From NCBI GenBank assembly GCA_034669045.1, contig JAXDOD010000080.1, positions 1 to 64,000 on the forward strand: a stretch of 64,000 nucleotides of DNA. The letters are read 5' to 3'. The stretch is from VAZQ01 sp034669045. GTDB taxonomy: Bacteria > Pseudomonadota > Alphaproteobacteria > Rhizobiales > Xanthobacteraceae. The translations under genes were made by a program, and so were the position numbers. The notes below the pieces were generated by a model, which did not search any database, had not been told where the DNA came from, and saw only the letters and a list, made by a program, of their open reading frames with translations. Below, one piece after another: positions 1 to 8,971 of the stretch (its first letter is position 1; each line of letters starts with the position of its first letter).

Positions 1-87
1 GACCGGCACGGGCGCGGCGCGCACGTGGTCCGACATGGGCTTTTCGGGCGCAGTGGTTTTCGGGAAATTCTTGACGACAGCGTCCAT
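1..87 (-). CDS. folE: Partial gene, probably GTP cyclohydrolase I (FolE) N-terminus
   Basis: Only the first 29 codons are inside the window; the frame runs off the left edge. The start is an ATG at 87 with a GAGAG ribosome binding site upstream. The visible peptide begins MDAVVKNFPKTTAPEKPMSD, a polar, low-complexity leader like the unconserved N-terminus of rhizobial FolE, which makes dihydroneopterin triphosphate from GTP. The catalytic domain is not visible, so the name rests mainly on context: in many Hyphomicrobiales folE lies divergent to the NifU-like scaffold and yidD that follow here. It could be another protein with a disordered N-terminus. Confidence 0.4.
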   Translation of the reverse strand, partial: MDAVVKNFPKTTAPEKPMSDHVRAAPVPV

Positions 88-335
88 AACGGTCTCTCCG
101 TTCGACCGGCACGACGTGCCGGATGTGTCACCGGGGTGGCCGCGGCTCTAGTGCACCGGATGGAACCCGATACGGACGCCGCATTCCTCAAGTTTAGCGC
201 TCCGCCTTTCGGCGAGACGCCCCCAGAACCGAAGGCCCCCTTTTCCAGCCTGCGGTTCCACTCCTATATAAGTCGCGAGAAGCTGGCCGGCAATCAATGC
301 CCCCTGGCTGAATTTGCCGGAATCGAGCCAAATCC

Positions 336-791
336 ATGCTGAATGACGTCTACAACCGCCGGATTCTCGAGTTGGCGGGCACAATTCCCCGAATTGGTCG
401 GCTGGAACACCCGGACGCGTCGGCGACCGCCCATTCCAAGCTCTGCGGTTCGACCGTGACGGTGGACCTCAAGATGGACGGCGATACGATCGCGGACTTC
501 GCGCACGAGGTGAAGGCCTGCGCGCTCGGGCAGGCGTCCTCGTCGATCATGGCGCGCAATGTGATCGGCGCGAAAGCGAGCGAACTCAGGGGCCTGCGCG
601 AGACCGTTCGCAAGATGCTGAAGGAAAACGGTGCCCCGCCGGCGGACGGCAAATGGGCCGACATCGCGGTGCTCGAGCCGGTGCGCGACTACAAGGCGCG
701 CCATGCCTCGACACTGTTGACCTTCGACGCGGTGGTGGACGCCATCAACCGGATCGAGGCGAAGCGCCGGCAGGCGGTAGCGGCGGAGTAG
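336..791 (+). CDS. NifU/IscU-like iron-sulfur cluster scaffold protein
   Basis: A 151-residue protein of the IscU/NifU N-terminal fold, a family that assembles Fe-S clusters on conserved cysteines and passes them to apo-enzymes. Two of the three usual ligands are visible: Cys37 in SKLCGSTV and Cys62 in KACALGQA. The third position, near residue 123, reads RHASTLL, where IscU has a cysteine, so a His-containing variant site is likely. Length is normal for the short scaffold family. It is divergent from the folE fragment and upstream of a small exported protein and yidD. Such folE-linked homologues are common in Rhizobiales, but their client proteins are not established. Confidence 0.8.
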   Translation: MLNDVYNRRILELAGTIPRIGRLEHPDASATAHSKLCGSTVTVDLKMDGDTIADFAHEVKACALGQASSSIMARNVIGAKASELRGLRETVRKMLKENGAPPADGKWADIAVLEPVRDYKARHASTLLTFDAVVDAINRIEAKRRQAVAAE

Positions 792-839
792 GCGGGAACG
801 GTCCCGCGCTCGGGACGGCCGCGGGACGACGATGCGTAT

Positions 840-1184
840 ATGCGTATGCGTGCGACATTCGTTGCGTTGCTGATCCTGCTCTGGGGCGCATCGCTCAATG
901 CGTCGCTCGGCGCCGCCGCGGCCGCTGATTGCGCGGGCGAAGCCGATGCGCTCGTGAAGGATGAATCGGAGCTGCCGCAACTCGACGTCGCCTCGCGCGC
1001 CGACCGGCCGATCCTGTGCATCACGCTCGAAACCGTGATGGCCTTCGCAGGCCGGCTCAAGTCGCATGTCGCCCACTGCCCGAAGTCGACCTATGCGGCG
1101 GCCGCCGCCGAGTGGGAGAAGACACGAACCGGCTATTCCAAACTGTTCGCCCAGAACCGCTGCCGGCCGACATTGCGGAACTGA
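840..1184 (+). CDS. Small exported protein of unknown function
   Basis: 114 residues. The N-terminus (MRMRATFVALLILLWGAS, then an Ala-rich stretch) is a good Sec signal peptide with probable cleavage near AAAADC. The mature part has four cysteines (near residues 31, 60, 80 and 108), compatible with two disulfides in the periplasm. I do not recognise a named domain. Its TGA stop shares a base with the ATG of yidD, so the two are translationally coupled. It lies 48 bp after the Fe-S scaffold gene and probably belongs to the same operon. The start at 840 has a second in-frame ATG two codons later; either would work. Confidence 0.65.
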   Translation: MRMRATFVALLILLWGASLNASLGAAAAADCAGEADALVKDESELPQLDVASRADRPILCITLETVMAFAGRLKSHVAHCPKSTYAAAAAEWEKTRTGYSKLFAQNRCRPTLRN

Positions 1185-1537
1185 TGTTGGGATCGCTCCT
1201 CGATATCGCGCGCCGTGTGCCGCGCCTCCTCGGCCGCGCGCTGGTCAGAATCTATCGCTATACGTTGGCGTCGCTCACCGGCTTCCAATGCCGGCACCTG
1301 CCGACCTGCTCGGATTATGCCGACGAAGCGCTCGGCCGTTTCGGGCTGTGGGCGGGCGGCTGGATGACGCTGGCGCGGCTGCTGCGCTGCCATCCGTGGG
1401 GAACGTCCGGGCTCGACCTGGTGCCCGATGCCGTGCCCGCCGGCGCGCGCTGGTTCATGCCGTGGCGCTACGGCCGCTGGCGCGGCGTGAATGCGGGAGC
1501 GCCGCCGGCCGGAATCCGCCCGGGCGGCTGTTGTTGA
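1184..1537 (+). CDS. yidD: YidD, membrane protein insertion efficiency factor
   Basis: 117 residues. The family signature is plain: an amphipathic N-terminus ending in YRYTLASLTGFQCRHLPTCS, then EALGRFGLWAGGW, RLLRCHPWG and GLDLVP. YidD is a small, membrane-associated protein that assists YidC/SecYEG-dependent insertion of inner-membrane proteins. The ATG at 1184 overlaps the stop of the upstream exported protein by one base, which fixes the start and implies coupling. The C-terminal 25 residues after WFMPWRYG are not conserved in the family. An inverted repeat lies immediately downstream, before the convergent outer-membrane gene. Confidence 0.9.
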   Translation: MLGSLLDIARRVPRLLGRALVRIYRYTLASLTGFQCRHLPTCSDYADEALGRFGLWAGGWMTLARLLRCHPWGTSGLDLVPDAVPAGARWFMPWRYGRWRGVNAGAPPAGIRPGGCC

Positions 1538-1538
1538 C

Positions 1539-1563
1539 CCTGCCGGCATGTGCCTGCGGCAGG
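1539..1563. terminator. Possible bidirectional terminator hairpin
   Basis: A 7-bp perfect inverted repeat, CCTGCCG / CGGCAGG, with an 11-nt loop lies in the 37-bp gap between convergent yidD and the porin gene. There is no T-run on either strand, so it may be only a weak terminator or a 3'-end stabilising hairpin. Confidence 0.35.
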
Positions 1564-1574
1564 CCGGCCGAGGA

Positions 1575-2240
1575 TCAGTACTTGATGAGGAACGCGGCGC
1601 GCAGGGTATGGACCTGATCGACCGTGATCTTGGTCGTGAGCGGCGGAACGAACCTGTAGGTGTAGCCCTTTTCGCCGTAATGCGCGAACAGGTACTCGGT
1701 GCGCAGGACCAGGTTGGGCAGCACCGCGTATTCGACGCCGGTGCCAACGGTCCAGCCTTCGACCCAGTTGCGGATGGGAGTGAGGCCGACACGGGTCACG
1801 AACGGATTGGCCATGGTGCCGCCGCCCGCCACGAACAGCATGAAGCGGTCCGCCGTCCAGCCGGCTCGGGCGCGCAGGTGACCCGAGGCCCGGATGTCGC
1901 CGTCCTGGATGACGCCGCCGGCGCCGAGATTGCCGCCGCTGCTGTTGCCGACCCCGAAATCGCCGTCGAGGCCGTAGACGAAATCGCCGACCTGGAAATT
2001 GAACCCGACGACGCCGCCCGCCGCCCAACCGCTGACGCTGGCAGCCGAGGCCCCCGTCGCGTCGTCGATTCTGGCCCAGCGCCCACCGCCATAGCCGCCA
2101 AGGTAGACCCCCGACCAGACATAGGTCGGCACATAAACGGCCCGCGCTGGAGGGGTCGCATCGAGAACCGGGATGTCGGCGGCCTGCGCCGCGCCCATGG
2201 CAGCGGCCGCGATCATCACCGCGCAGAGGATTTTACGCAT
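1575..2240 (-). CDS. Omp25/RopB-type outer-membrane beta-barrel protein
   Basis: About 221 residues. After a signal peptide (MRKILCAVMIAAAAMGAAQA, cleaved before ADIP) comes the hallmark WSGVYLGGYGGGRWA, then alternating beta-strand segments (GWAAGGVVGFNFQVGDFVYG) and a final strand ending in Tyr, as needed for BAM-dependent assembly. These 8-stranded barrels are abundant structural outer-membrane proteins of Rhizobiales. I prefer the ATG at 2240, which has GGTGG five bases upstream, over the GTG at 2249. The gene is monocistronic and convergent with yidD; upstream, about 330 bp without a gene separates it from the next minus-strand gene. Confidence 0.85.
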   Translation of the reverse strand: MRKILCAVMIAAAAMGAAQAADIPVLDATPPARAVYVPTYVWSGVYLGGYGGGRWARIDDATGASAASVSGWAAGGVVGFNFQVGDFVYGLDGDFGVGNSSGGNLGAGGVIQDGDIRASGHLRARAGWTADRFMLFVAGGGTMANPFVTRVGLTPIRNWVEGWTVGTGVEYAVLPNLVLRTEYLFAHYGEKGYTYRFVPPLTTKITVDQVHTLRAAFLIKY

Positions 2241-2567
2241 ATACGCCACCCAGACTTACGCACCCACACCGACCGCTACGCACCGAAGATTAACCATAAA
2301 GGGCGTAGCGCGGGCGCGCGCCCCCGTCCATGCCGCCTGGGGCGCCGGCATCAGAAAGTCTTCGAGTGTGGACTGGCGGCCATACCTCAGTCGCTGGGGC
2401 CTGGCCATGCCCCTGTTTACTGGGTCATGGCATGGCATCGCGGGCGAAACCGACACCGCGGCAATACCGCCGGTTGCAAGGATCGAGACCAGCTGAGGCT
2501 GGCTCGCGGCTTCGCCGTTGCATCCCTCACGGCGAGTCGGGAATTACGAGCCCGATAGAACAGCGGA

Positions 2568-3374
2568 TCAGTCCCGGCGGAGGGCCTGGGCAGCCGTCGT
2601 CAGCGCGCCCGCGGCGGCGCCGGCGACCGGCACGGAGGCTTCCGGCACGCTGGCCTCGAACAGGCCGTCGACGTTGATCAGCCGGGTGCGGCGAAGCTCG
2701 TCGGCGGTGAGCGAATGCATGGGCTCCCAAGGCGGGACCTGCAGCGCCGTCTCCAGGAGCTCGATGCCGCCGCCCATTTCGATCGTGTAGCGCGCAAGCC
2801 GGCCGATGTCGCGCTGTACCAGCCCCAGTTCGTCGGCCGAATAGCTCGATTCCAAGGCGCGCTTGCTCTTGCTGCCGAGCCAGATCTGGTGGACGAGGAC
2901 GCGCGCCTCCGGCGGCACGAAACGGCGGGTGCCGCCGAGCATGATGAAGGCGCACATCGATTCGCAGGTGGCCTTGGGCGACAGCGTCGCCCGGGCCGGG
3001 GCGCCTGCGTCCGCCGGCAGGGCAAGCGTCTTGCCGACCGTCGTCGTCATCTCCAAGCGCCGGATGGCGCGGCCGAACGCCATGGCGGCGAGCACCGACC
3101 CGCCCTCGGAATCGAGGACGATGGTCGAACCCCGCACGTCGTTGTCTTTGGCGAAGGCCTCGAACACCCGCGCGGTCTCATCGGTGATGACACCGGTGGC
3201 CGAGATCCAGATGCGGCAGTCGCGCCCGCACGCGTCCGCGGGACCCTCGGTGCGCCATTCGAAGCGCATCGACGCCGGTTTGGGGACGCTGTCCTTGGCG
3301 GACGAACGGTCATGGTCGAACGCCATCAGGCAGGCGAACGCCAGCAGCAAAGCTCCGCAGATATATCGGGTCAC
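2568..3374 (-). CDS. Exported ClpP-fold protein (COG3904-type), putative serine protease
   Basis: 268 residues starting at a GTG behind AAGGGGAG. The N-terminus (residues 1-20) is a signal peptide or anchor. The body resembles the periplasmic ClpP-like family: LDSEGGS at 88-93 (oxyanion-type Gly-rich turn), CESMCAFIMLGG with candidate nucleophile Ser139, and VHQIW with candidate His162. The third catalytic residue cannot be picked by eye. ClpP itself is cytosolic and needs an ATPase; this family is predicted to act alone in the periplasm, but I know of no defined substrate. The C-terminal Ala/Val-rich tail is probably disordered. The gene stands alone. Confidence 0.65.
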   Translation of the reverse strand: MTRYICGALLLAFACLMAFDHDRSSAKDSVPKPASMRFEWRTEGPADACGRDCRIWISATGVITDETARVFEAFAKDNDVRGSTIVLDSEGGSVLAAMAFGRAIRRLEMTTTVGKTLALPADAGAPARATLSPKATCESMCAFIMLGGTRRFVPPEARVLVHQIWLGSKSKRALESSYSADELGLVQRDIGRLARYTIEMGGGIELLETALQVPPWEPMHSLTADELRRTRLINVDGLFEASVPEASVPVAGAAAGALTTAAQALRRD

Positions 3375-4304
3375 GCTCTCCCCTTTATGTCCCTACCGTC
3401 TTGTCTTTGGACCTGGCGCTCTGGCGTCGCTCTTCTCAAAGGCAACAGACGGTCCGATCTCTTTATTACTCAAAAGATCGATTCTGGTCCAGTGCTCAGC
3501 TCTTTGTTCCATCAAAAAACGTTACAATGCGTCTTGTCGGGAACCCGGCCGCCTCTGCAGGCCGCGCCGGCTTGCTGGTTGGAACTTTCGCGGGCCCGCG
3601 TAGGCACGACTTTACCGCCGCGTCCAAGCGTTCGATCTGCTTGAGACCGCCAGAATCGCTGGTCCGGCAGGCTTCCTGCCCCGTGGCCCGCTTGCATCGC
3701 CGTGAGATGGAAAAGGCTGCGACGCGCACTGGCGTGGCCAATACGCAACGTACCTGAAATGGCCATGCGCCGCCGCAGACCTCCCCACACCTTCACCCCC
3801 ATGAAGCCGCGGGCCTCACACCACGCAACACACACACACACACGCGTCGCCGACCCGGCGGGTTGCCGACGCCAACCTCCGCGTGATGGGCAGCAACGTT
3901 GAACTCGCTTCCCCGCGCGCGGACGGCGCCAACTTCGGCAAGGAGTTTGTTCGCGATGTGATCCGAGTTTGATCATTATGCGGCGGTCATGCCGCCCCTG
4001 CGCAATGCACGGTGGAGCCTGTCGTTAACGCAGTTGTGCCGGCGATAGACGCGCGACATTCCGCGATGACAAGGTATTGAATTGCAAGAGCGCGAGCGAA
4101 GGGGACGCGCAGCGCCGGCGCCCGCTGCAATCCCGCGCTGTTGCCGCGCACGCCCGCATCATATAAGTGCTGCGGCGCGCGTCGCATTGCCGATCTGGCG
4201 AGAGCGCTGCCGCCCGACAACCGGACTGACGGGTCGTCAAATCCAAAGCTGTTCGGCCACGCTTACCTGCGTTCGTTCGCAGGAGTGAGCAACAGGAGTG
4301 AAGG
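3375..4304. other. Long non-coding stretch upstream of thrS
   Basis: About 930 bp without a convincing gene. The first 180 bp is noticeably less GC-rich than the surroundings. A run of eight AC dinucleotides lies at 3828-3843. No tRNA-like cloverleaf, intrinsic terminator or T-box-like leader is visible by eye. The last 20 bp holds the CAGGAGTGAAGG ribosome binding site of thrS. Open frames exist on both strands but look like random GC-rich frames with arginine- and cysteine-rich translations. Confidence 0.5.
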
Positions 4305-6251
4305 ATGGTCGCCTTGACCTTTCCCGACGGCGCACGTCGGGACTACCCGGACGGCATCACCGGTCTCGACCTCGCCAAGGGCATCTCCCCCTCGCTCGCC
4401 AAGCGCACGGTCGCGATGGCGCTCGACGGCGCGCTGGCGGACCTCTCGGACAGGATCGAGACCGACGCCAGGGTCGAGTTCCTCACCCGCGACGACCCGC
4501 GCTCGCTCGAACTGATCCGCCACGACTGCGCGCATGTGCTCGCCGAAGCCGTGCAGACGCTGTGGCCGGGCACCCAGGTCACCATCGGGCCGGTGATCGA
4601 CAACGGCTTCTATTACGACTTCTTCCGCAACGAGCCGTTCACGCCCGAGGACTTCGTGGCGATCGAGAAGACGATGCGCGAGATCATCGCGCGCGACAAA
4701 CCCTTCACCAAGGAGGTTTGGTCGCGCGACGACGCCAAGCGTGTGTTCAAGGACAAGGGCGAGATGTTCAAGGTCGAACTGGTCGACGCCATCCCGGCCG
4801 ACCAGCAACTCAAGATCTACAAGCAGGGCGACTGGTTCGACCTCTGCCGCGGCCCGCACATGACCTCGACCGGCAAGGTCGGCAACTCGTTCAAGCTGAT
4901 GAAGGTTGCGGGCGCCTACTGGCGCGGCGACAGCAACCGCGAGATGCTCTCGCGCATCTACGGCACCGCCTTCGCCAAGCAGGAGGAGCTCGATGCCTAT
5001 CTCAAGCAGATCGAGGAGGCCGAGAAGCGTGATCACCGCAAGCTCGGCCGCGAGATGGACTTGTTCCATTTCCAGGAGGAGGCGCCGGGCTCGGTGTTCT
5101 GGCACCCGAAAGGCTGGACGCTGTTCCAGATCCTCGAGAACTACATCCGCCGCCGCCTGCAGGAGACCGGCTATGTCGAGGTGAACTCGCCGCAGCTCAT
5201 GGACCGCGAATTGTGGGTCAGGACCGGCCACATCCCGACCTACAACGACATGATGTTCCTCACCGCCGAGCGCGGCGAGGAGGTGGAGCGCGTCTACGCC
5301 ATCAAGCCGATGAACTGTCCGGGGCACATCCAGATCTTCAAGAACGGGCTGAAGTCGTATCGCGACCTGCCGCTGAAGATCGCCGAATTCGGCAAGGTGC
5401 ATCGCTTCGAGCCCTCGGGTGCCCTGCACGGGCTGATGCGCGTGCGCGCCTTCACCCAGGATGACGCCCATGTCTTCATCACCGAGAGCCAGATCGCCGA
5501 GGAAACACTCAAGATCAATGATCTGATCCTGTCGATCTATGAGGACTTCGGCTTCGCGGACGTGAGCATCAAGTTCTCCGACCGGCCGGAGAAGCGCATC
5601 GGCGAGGACGCGGTCTGGGACAAGGCGGAAGCCGCGCTGATGCAGGCGCTCGAAGCGTCAAAGCGGCCGTGGACCCTCAACAAGGGCGAAGGCGCCTTCT
5701 ACGGCCCGAAGCTCGAATATGTCTTGCGCGACGCCATCGGGCGCGACTGGCAATGCGGCACCGTGCAGGTCGATCTCAACCTGCCCGGCCGGCTCGGCGC
5801 CTTCTACATCGACGAGCACTCCAACAAGGTCACGCCGGTGATGCTGCACCGCGCCATGTTCGGCTCGCTCGAACGCTTCATCGGCGTGATGATCGAGCAC
5901 TATGCCGGGCACATGCCGCTCTGGCTCTCGCCGCTGCAGGCTGTGGTGGCGACGATCACCGAGGATGCGGACGTCTACGCGCATGAGGTGGTCGCTGCCG
6001 CGCGGCTTTCAGGGCTGCGCGTCGAGGGCGACCTGCGCAACGAGAAGATCAATTACAAGGTGCGCGAGCATTCGCTTGCCAAGGTGCCGGTGCTGCTGGT
6101 GGTCGGACGCAAGGAGGCGGCCGAGCGCAGCGTGTCGATCCGCCGCCTCGGCAAGGAGGGCCAGACCGTGATGCCGCTCGATACCGCGCTCGCCGCGCTC
6201 GCGGCCGAAGCCGTGCCGCCGGACGTGCGGAGGTTGCGCAAAGGGACCTGA
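4305..6251 (+). CDS. thrS: Threonine--tRNA ligase
   Basis: 648 residues, the normal length. It charges tRNA-Thr in the cytoplasm. Visible domains: N-terminal TGS (1-60, VALTFPDGARRDYPDG), the editing/SAD domain around 65-220 with HDCAHVLAEAVQTLWPG, and the class II catalytic core with MNCPGHIQIFK. The C-terminal anticodon-binding domain starts near WLSPLQAVVATI and ends at RRLRKGT. The ATG at 4305 sits behind CAGGAGTGAAGG. The gene appears monocistronic, with 273 bp before the next gene. A long upstream leader is present, but no control element is recognised. Confidence 0.97.
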   Translation: MVALTFPDGARRDYPDGITGLDLAKGISPSLAKRTVAMALDGALADLSDRIETDARVEFLTRDDPRSLELIRHDCAHVLAEAVQTLWPGTQVTIGPVIDNGFYYDFFRNEPFTPEDFVAIEKTMREIIARDKPFTKEVWSRDDAKRVFKDKGEMFKVELVDAIPADQQLKIYKQGDWFDLCRGPHMTSTGKVGNSFKLMKVAGAYWRGDSNREMLSRIYGTAFAKQEELDAYLKQIEEAEKRDHRKLGREMDLFHFQEEAPGSVFWHPKGWTLFQILENYIRRRLQETGYVEVNSPQLMDRELWVRTGHIPTYNDMMFLTAERGEEVERVYAIKPMNCPGHIQIFKNGLKSYRDLPLKIAEFGKVHRFEPSGALHGLMRVRAFTQDDAHVFITESQIAEETLKINDLILSIYEDFGFADVSIKFSDRPEKRIGEDAVWDKAEAALMQALEASKRPWTLNKGEGAFYGPKLEYVLRDAIGRDWQCGTVQVDLNLPGRLGAFYIDEHSNKVTPVMLHRAMFGSLERFIGVMIEHYAGHMPLWLSPLQAVVATITEDADVYAHEVVAAARLSGLRVEGDLRNEKINYKVREHSLAKVPVLLVVGRKEAAERSVSIRRLGKEGQTVMPLDTALAALAAEAVPPDVRRLRKGT

Positions 6252-6524
6252 AACAGGACACTCCGGCAATCCAGCCGCTCCGGCTCGACTGCGTCGGGCA
6301 GGTCGAGCGGAAAATGGTCCCGCTCCCACGCTCGACCAGGATGACAAGGACATCGAGGCGGTCGCCCTACGTCCGTCCTTGAGGATACCTGCTTCATACC
6401 GCGCGCAACGAGCGATGAGTCGGCGCTTGGGGCGCCCTCCTGCCGCCGGCACGCCACCGCCGATGGCACCCGGCGAGTCTCGCCTCTAAGATGGGCCGCG
6501 CGGCAGCACGATAGGGAAGGCGCC

Positions 6525-8963
6525 ATGGCCCTTTACGACGCCTTCATCTCCTACAGCCACGCCAAGGACAAGCCGATCGCGGCGGCGCTGCAATCGGCGG
6601 TGCAGAAACTCGGCAAGCCCTGGTACCGGCGCCGTGCCTTGCGCATCTTCCGCGACGACACGTCGCTGTCCGCCACCCCGCAGCTCTGGCCCTCGATCGA
6701 ACGCGCGCTTGCGGATTCGCGTTTCCTGATCCTGCTGGCCTCGCCGGAGGCCGCGGCCTCGCACTGGGTCGGCAAGGAGGTGAGCTACTGGCTCGAGCAC
6801 AAGGGCGCCGACACCCTCCTGATCGCGCTCACCGACGGCACTCTCGTCTGGGACGACGCCAGCGGCGACTTCGGCCGGCACGAGACTGGCCCGCTGCCGG
6901 CGGCGCTGCGCGGCCGCTTCCCGAGCGAGCCCAAATGGGAGGACATGAGCGCCTACCGCGGCGGCGCGGCTCCGCGCGACGCCAAGTTCATCGACCTCGC
7001 CGCCAATTTCGCGGCCGCGATCCATGGACTGCCGAAGGAGGATCTGCTTTCGCAGGAGGTGCGCCAGCAGCGGCGCGCGCTGATGCTCGCCTGGTCGGCG
7101 GCGGGCTCGCTGTTCGTGATCGGGGGACTTGCCGTCTGGCAGTGGACCCTTGCGGCCGAGCAGCGCAACCGCGCGGAGCGAACGCTGGCCACCGCGACCC
7201 GCACCACCGACACGTTGGTCTTCGATCTCGCCCAGGCGTTTCGCCGGCGCACCGGGATGCCGGTCGATCTCGTTCAGCTCATCCTCAAGCGCGTGCAGGA
7301 GCTGCAGACGCAGCTTTCGGAGGCGGGCGAACGGACGCCCGAGCTGCTGCGCCTGCAAGCGGTCGCGCTCGACGAGCTCTATTCGACCTATGTCTCGCTC
7401 GGCGACAGCAAGAGCGCGCTCGAGACCGCGGAACGCGGGCGGGCAATCCTGGAAAGCCTGCTCAAGGCGGCTCCCGGCAATATCCAGTACCAGCGAGATC
7501 TTGCGGTCGCGATCAACAACATCGGCGACGCGCGCTTCGCAACGACGGCGAAGTGGGACGAGGCGCTCGCCGTCTATCGTCAGGCGATGGCGATCATCGA
7601 GAAGCTCGTCACGGCGTTGCCGAACTCGGCGATCTTCCAACGCGACCTGTCGTTCTGCCTCAACAAGATCGCCGACATGCTGCTCGTCGGAGGACATCGG
7701 GACGAGGCGCTCGCCAGCTACCGCAGGTCGCTCTCGATCACCGAAATGCTGGCCGCGAAGGAGCCGCGCCGGCTCGACCTGCAATCGGACCTGGCGTTCA
7801 CCCACAACCGCATCGCACTCCTGCTGAGCGAGACCGGCCGGGTCGCGGCGGCGCTCGATGAATACAAGGCGATCGTCGATATCCGCGAAAAGCTGGTTGC
7901 CGCCGACGCCCGCAACAGCACCTGGCAACGCGACCTCTTCCTGGGCTTGAGCCGGATGGGCGACGTGCTGGTCACGCTCGCGAGGAACGCGGAGGCGCTC
8001 GCCACCTTCACCCGGGCGCTTTCCATCATCGAGGCGCTCGCCGCCACCGACCTCCTCAACACGCAGTGGCAGCGCGACGTATCCATCGCTCACGATCAGA
8101 TCGGCGACGTGCGGCTCTCGGCGCGCGAGCCGCAGCAGGCGCTCGAGTCCTACCGCAAAGGCTTCGCCATCCGCGAAAACCTCGTGGCCCTCCATCCCGA
8201 GAGCCTGCTGTGGCAGCGCGACCTCGAAATCAGCCACAACAAGATCGGCGATGCGCTCCTCGCCTCGGGAAAGCCGGCGGACGCCGTTGCCGCGTTCGAG
8301 GCCGGGCTCGCCATCGCGCAAAAGCTTGCCCAAGTCGACCCGAACAACGCGTTGTGGCAGGGCGACCTGGCGGCTTGTTTCGGCAAGATCGGGGAGGCGG
8401 TGACCGCGAGCGACCGTCCGCGCGCGCGCGCCGCGTTCCAGAACGCGCTTGCCATCCGCGAGACGCTGGCGGAGCGCGACCCGGCCAACCTGAACTGGCA
8501 AAGGGACCTGGCGGTCGCCTACGAGCGCGTGGCGAGCCTGACCTATGGGGACGGCGACAAGGAGGGCGCGCTTGCGATCTACCGCACCGCGCTTCCGGTC
8601 CGCAAAAAGCTGGCCGCCGCCGACCCGGATAACGTGCAACGGCAGCGCGACATGGCGACCAACCTTGACCGGATCGGGAGCATTCTCATCGAGCTCGAGC
8701 GCAAGGACGAAGCCCGCGATGCGCTTCGCGAAGGTCTGGCGATCATCGAGAGGCTGGCGATGGCCGCGCCCGATTCGATCCAGTGGCAGTTGGATCTCGT
8801 CACGGTGCTGTTCAAGCTCGCCTATGCGAATGACGATCCGCGCGCGCGGCTCGAACAGGCGCGCGATATCATTCGCAAGCTCGAAGCCGACGGCAAGCTC
8901 AGCGCCGCGCAGAAGAGCTGGATCGAACTGATCGACTACAGCCTGGCGAACCTGCCGAACTGA
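6525..8963 (+). CDS. TIR domain - transmembrane - TPR-like repeat protein
   Basis: 812 residues in three parts. Residues 1-170 are a TIR domain: YDAFISYSHAKD, the BB-loop region FRDDTSLSA, SRFLILLASPEAA, and SHWVGKEVSYW with Glu85 at the place of the catalytic glutamate of NAD-cleaving TIRs. Residues 186-208 form one membrane helix. From about 240 to 800 run tandem helical repeats of about 49 residues; ten recurrences of a WQRDL...IGD-type motif can be counted (for example TQWQRDVSIAHDQIGD, LLWQRDLEISHNKIGD). The TIR part should face the cytoplasm; topology puts the repeats on the other side if the single helix is real. Related TIR-TPR proteins occur in cyanobacteria and rhizobia; roles in signalling or defence are inferred only. 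No partner gene is adjacent. Confidence 0.85.
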   Translation: MALYDAFISYSHAKDKPIAAALQSAVQKLGKPWYRRRALRIFRDDTSLSATPQLWPSIERALADSRFLILLASPEAAASHWVGKEVSYWLEHKGADTLLIALTDGTLVWDDASGDFGRHETGPLPAALRGRFPSEPKWEDMSAYRGGAAPRDAKFIDLAANFAAAIHGLPKEDLLSQEVRQQRRALMLAWSAAGSLFVIGGLAVWQWTLAAEQRNRAERTLATATRTTDTLVFDLAQAFRRRTGMPVDLVQLILKRVQELQTQLSEAGERTPELLRLQAVALDELYSTYVSLGDSKSALETAERGRAILESLLKAAPGNIQYQRDLAVAINNIGDARFATTAKWDEALAVYRQAMAIIEKLVTALPNSAIFQRDLSFCLNKIADMLLVGGHRDEALASYRRSLSITEMLAAKEPRRLDLQSDLAFTHNRIALLLSETGRVAAALDEYKAIVDIREKLVAADARNSTWQRDLFLGLSRMGDVLVTLARNAEALATFTRALSIIEALAATDLLNTQWQRDVSIAHDQIGDVRLSAREPQQALESYRKGFAIRENLVALHPESLLWQRDLEISHNKIGDALLASGKPADAVAAFEAGLAIAQKLAQVDPNNALWQGDLAACFGKIGEAVTASDRPRARAAFQNALAIRETLAERDPANLNWQRDLAVAYERVASLTYGDGDKEGALAIYRTALPVRKKLAAADPDNVQRQRDMATNLDRIGSILIELERKDEARDALREGLAIIERLAMAAPDSIQWQLDLVTVLFKLAYANDDPRARLEQARDIIRKLEADGKLSAAQKSWIELIDYSLANLPN

Positions 8964-8971
8964 CGCCGGCG

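Noticed and set aside
3828..3843. (AC)8 dinucleotide run as a phase-variable switch
   Set aside because: It is not in a reading frame and not in an obvious promoter spacer of any gene.
4100..4304. A T-box or other riboswitch controlling thrS
   Set aside because: No T-box sequence or antiterminator/terminator pair seen; T-boxes are essentially a Gram-positive feature.
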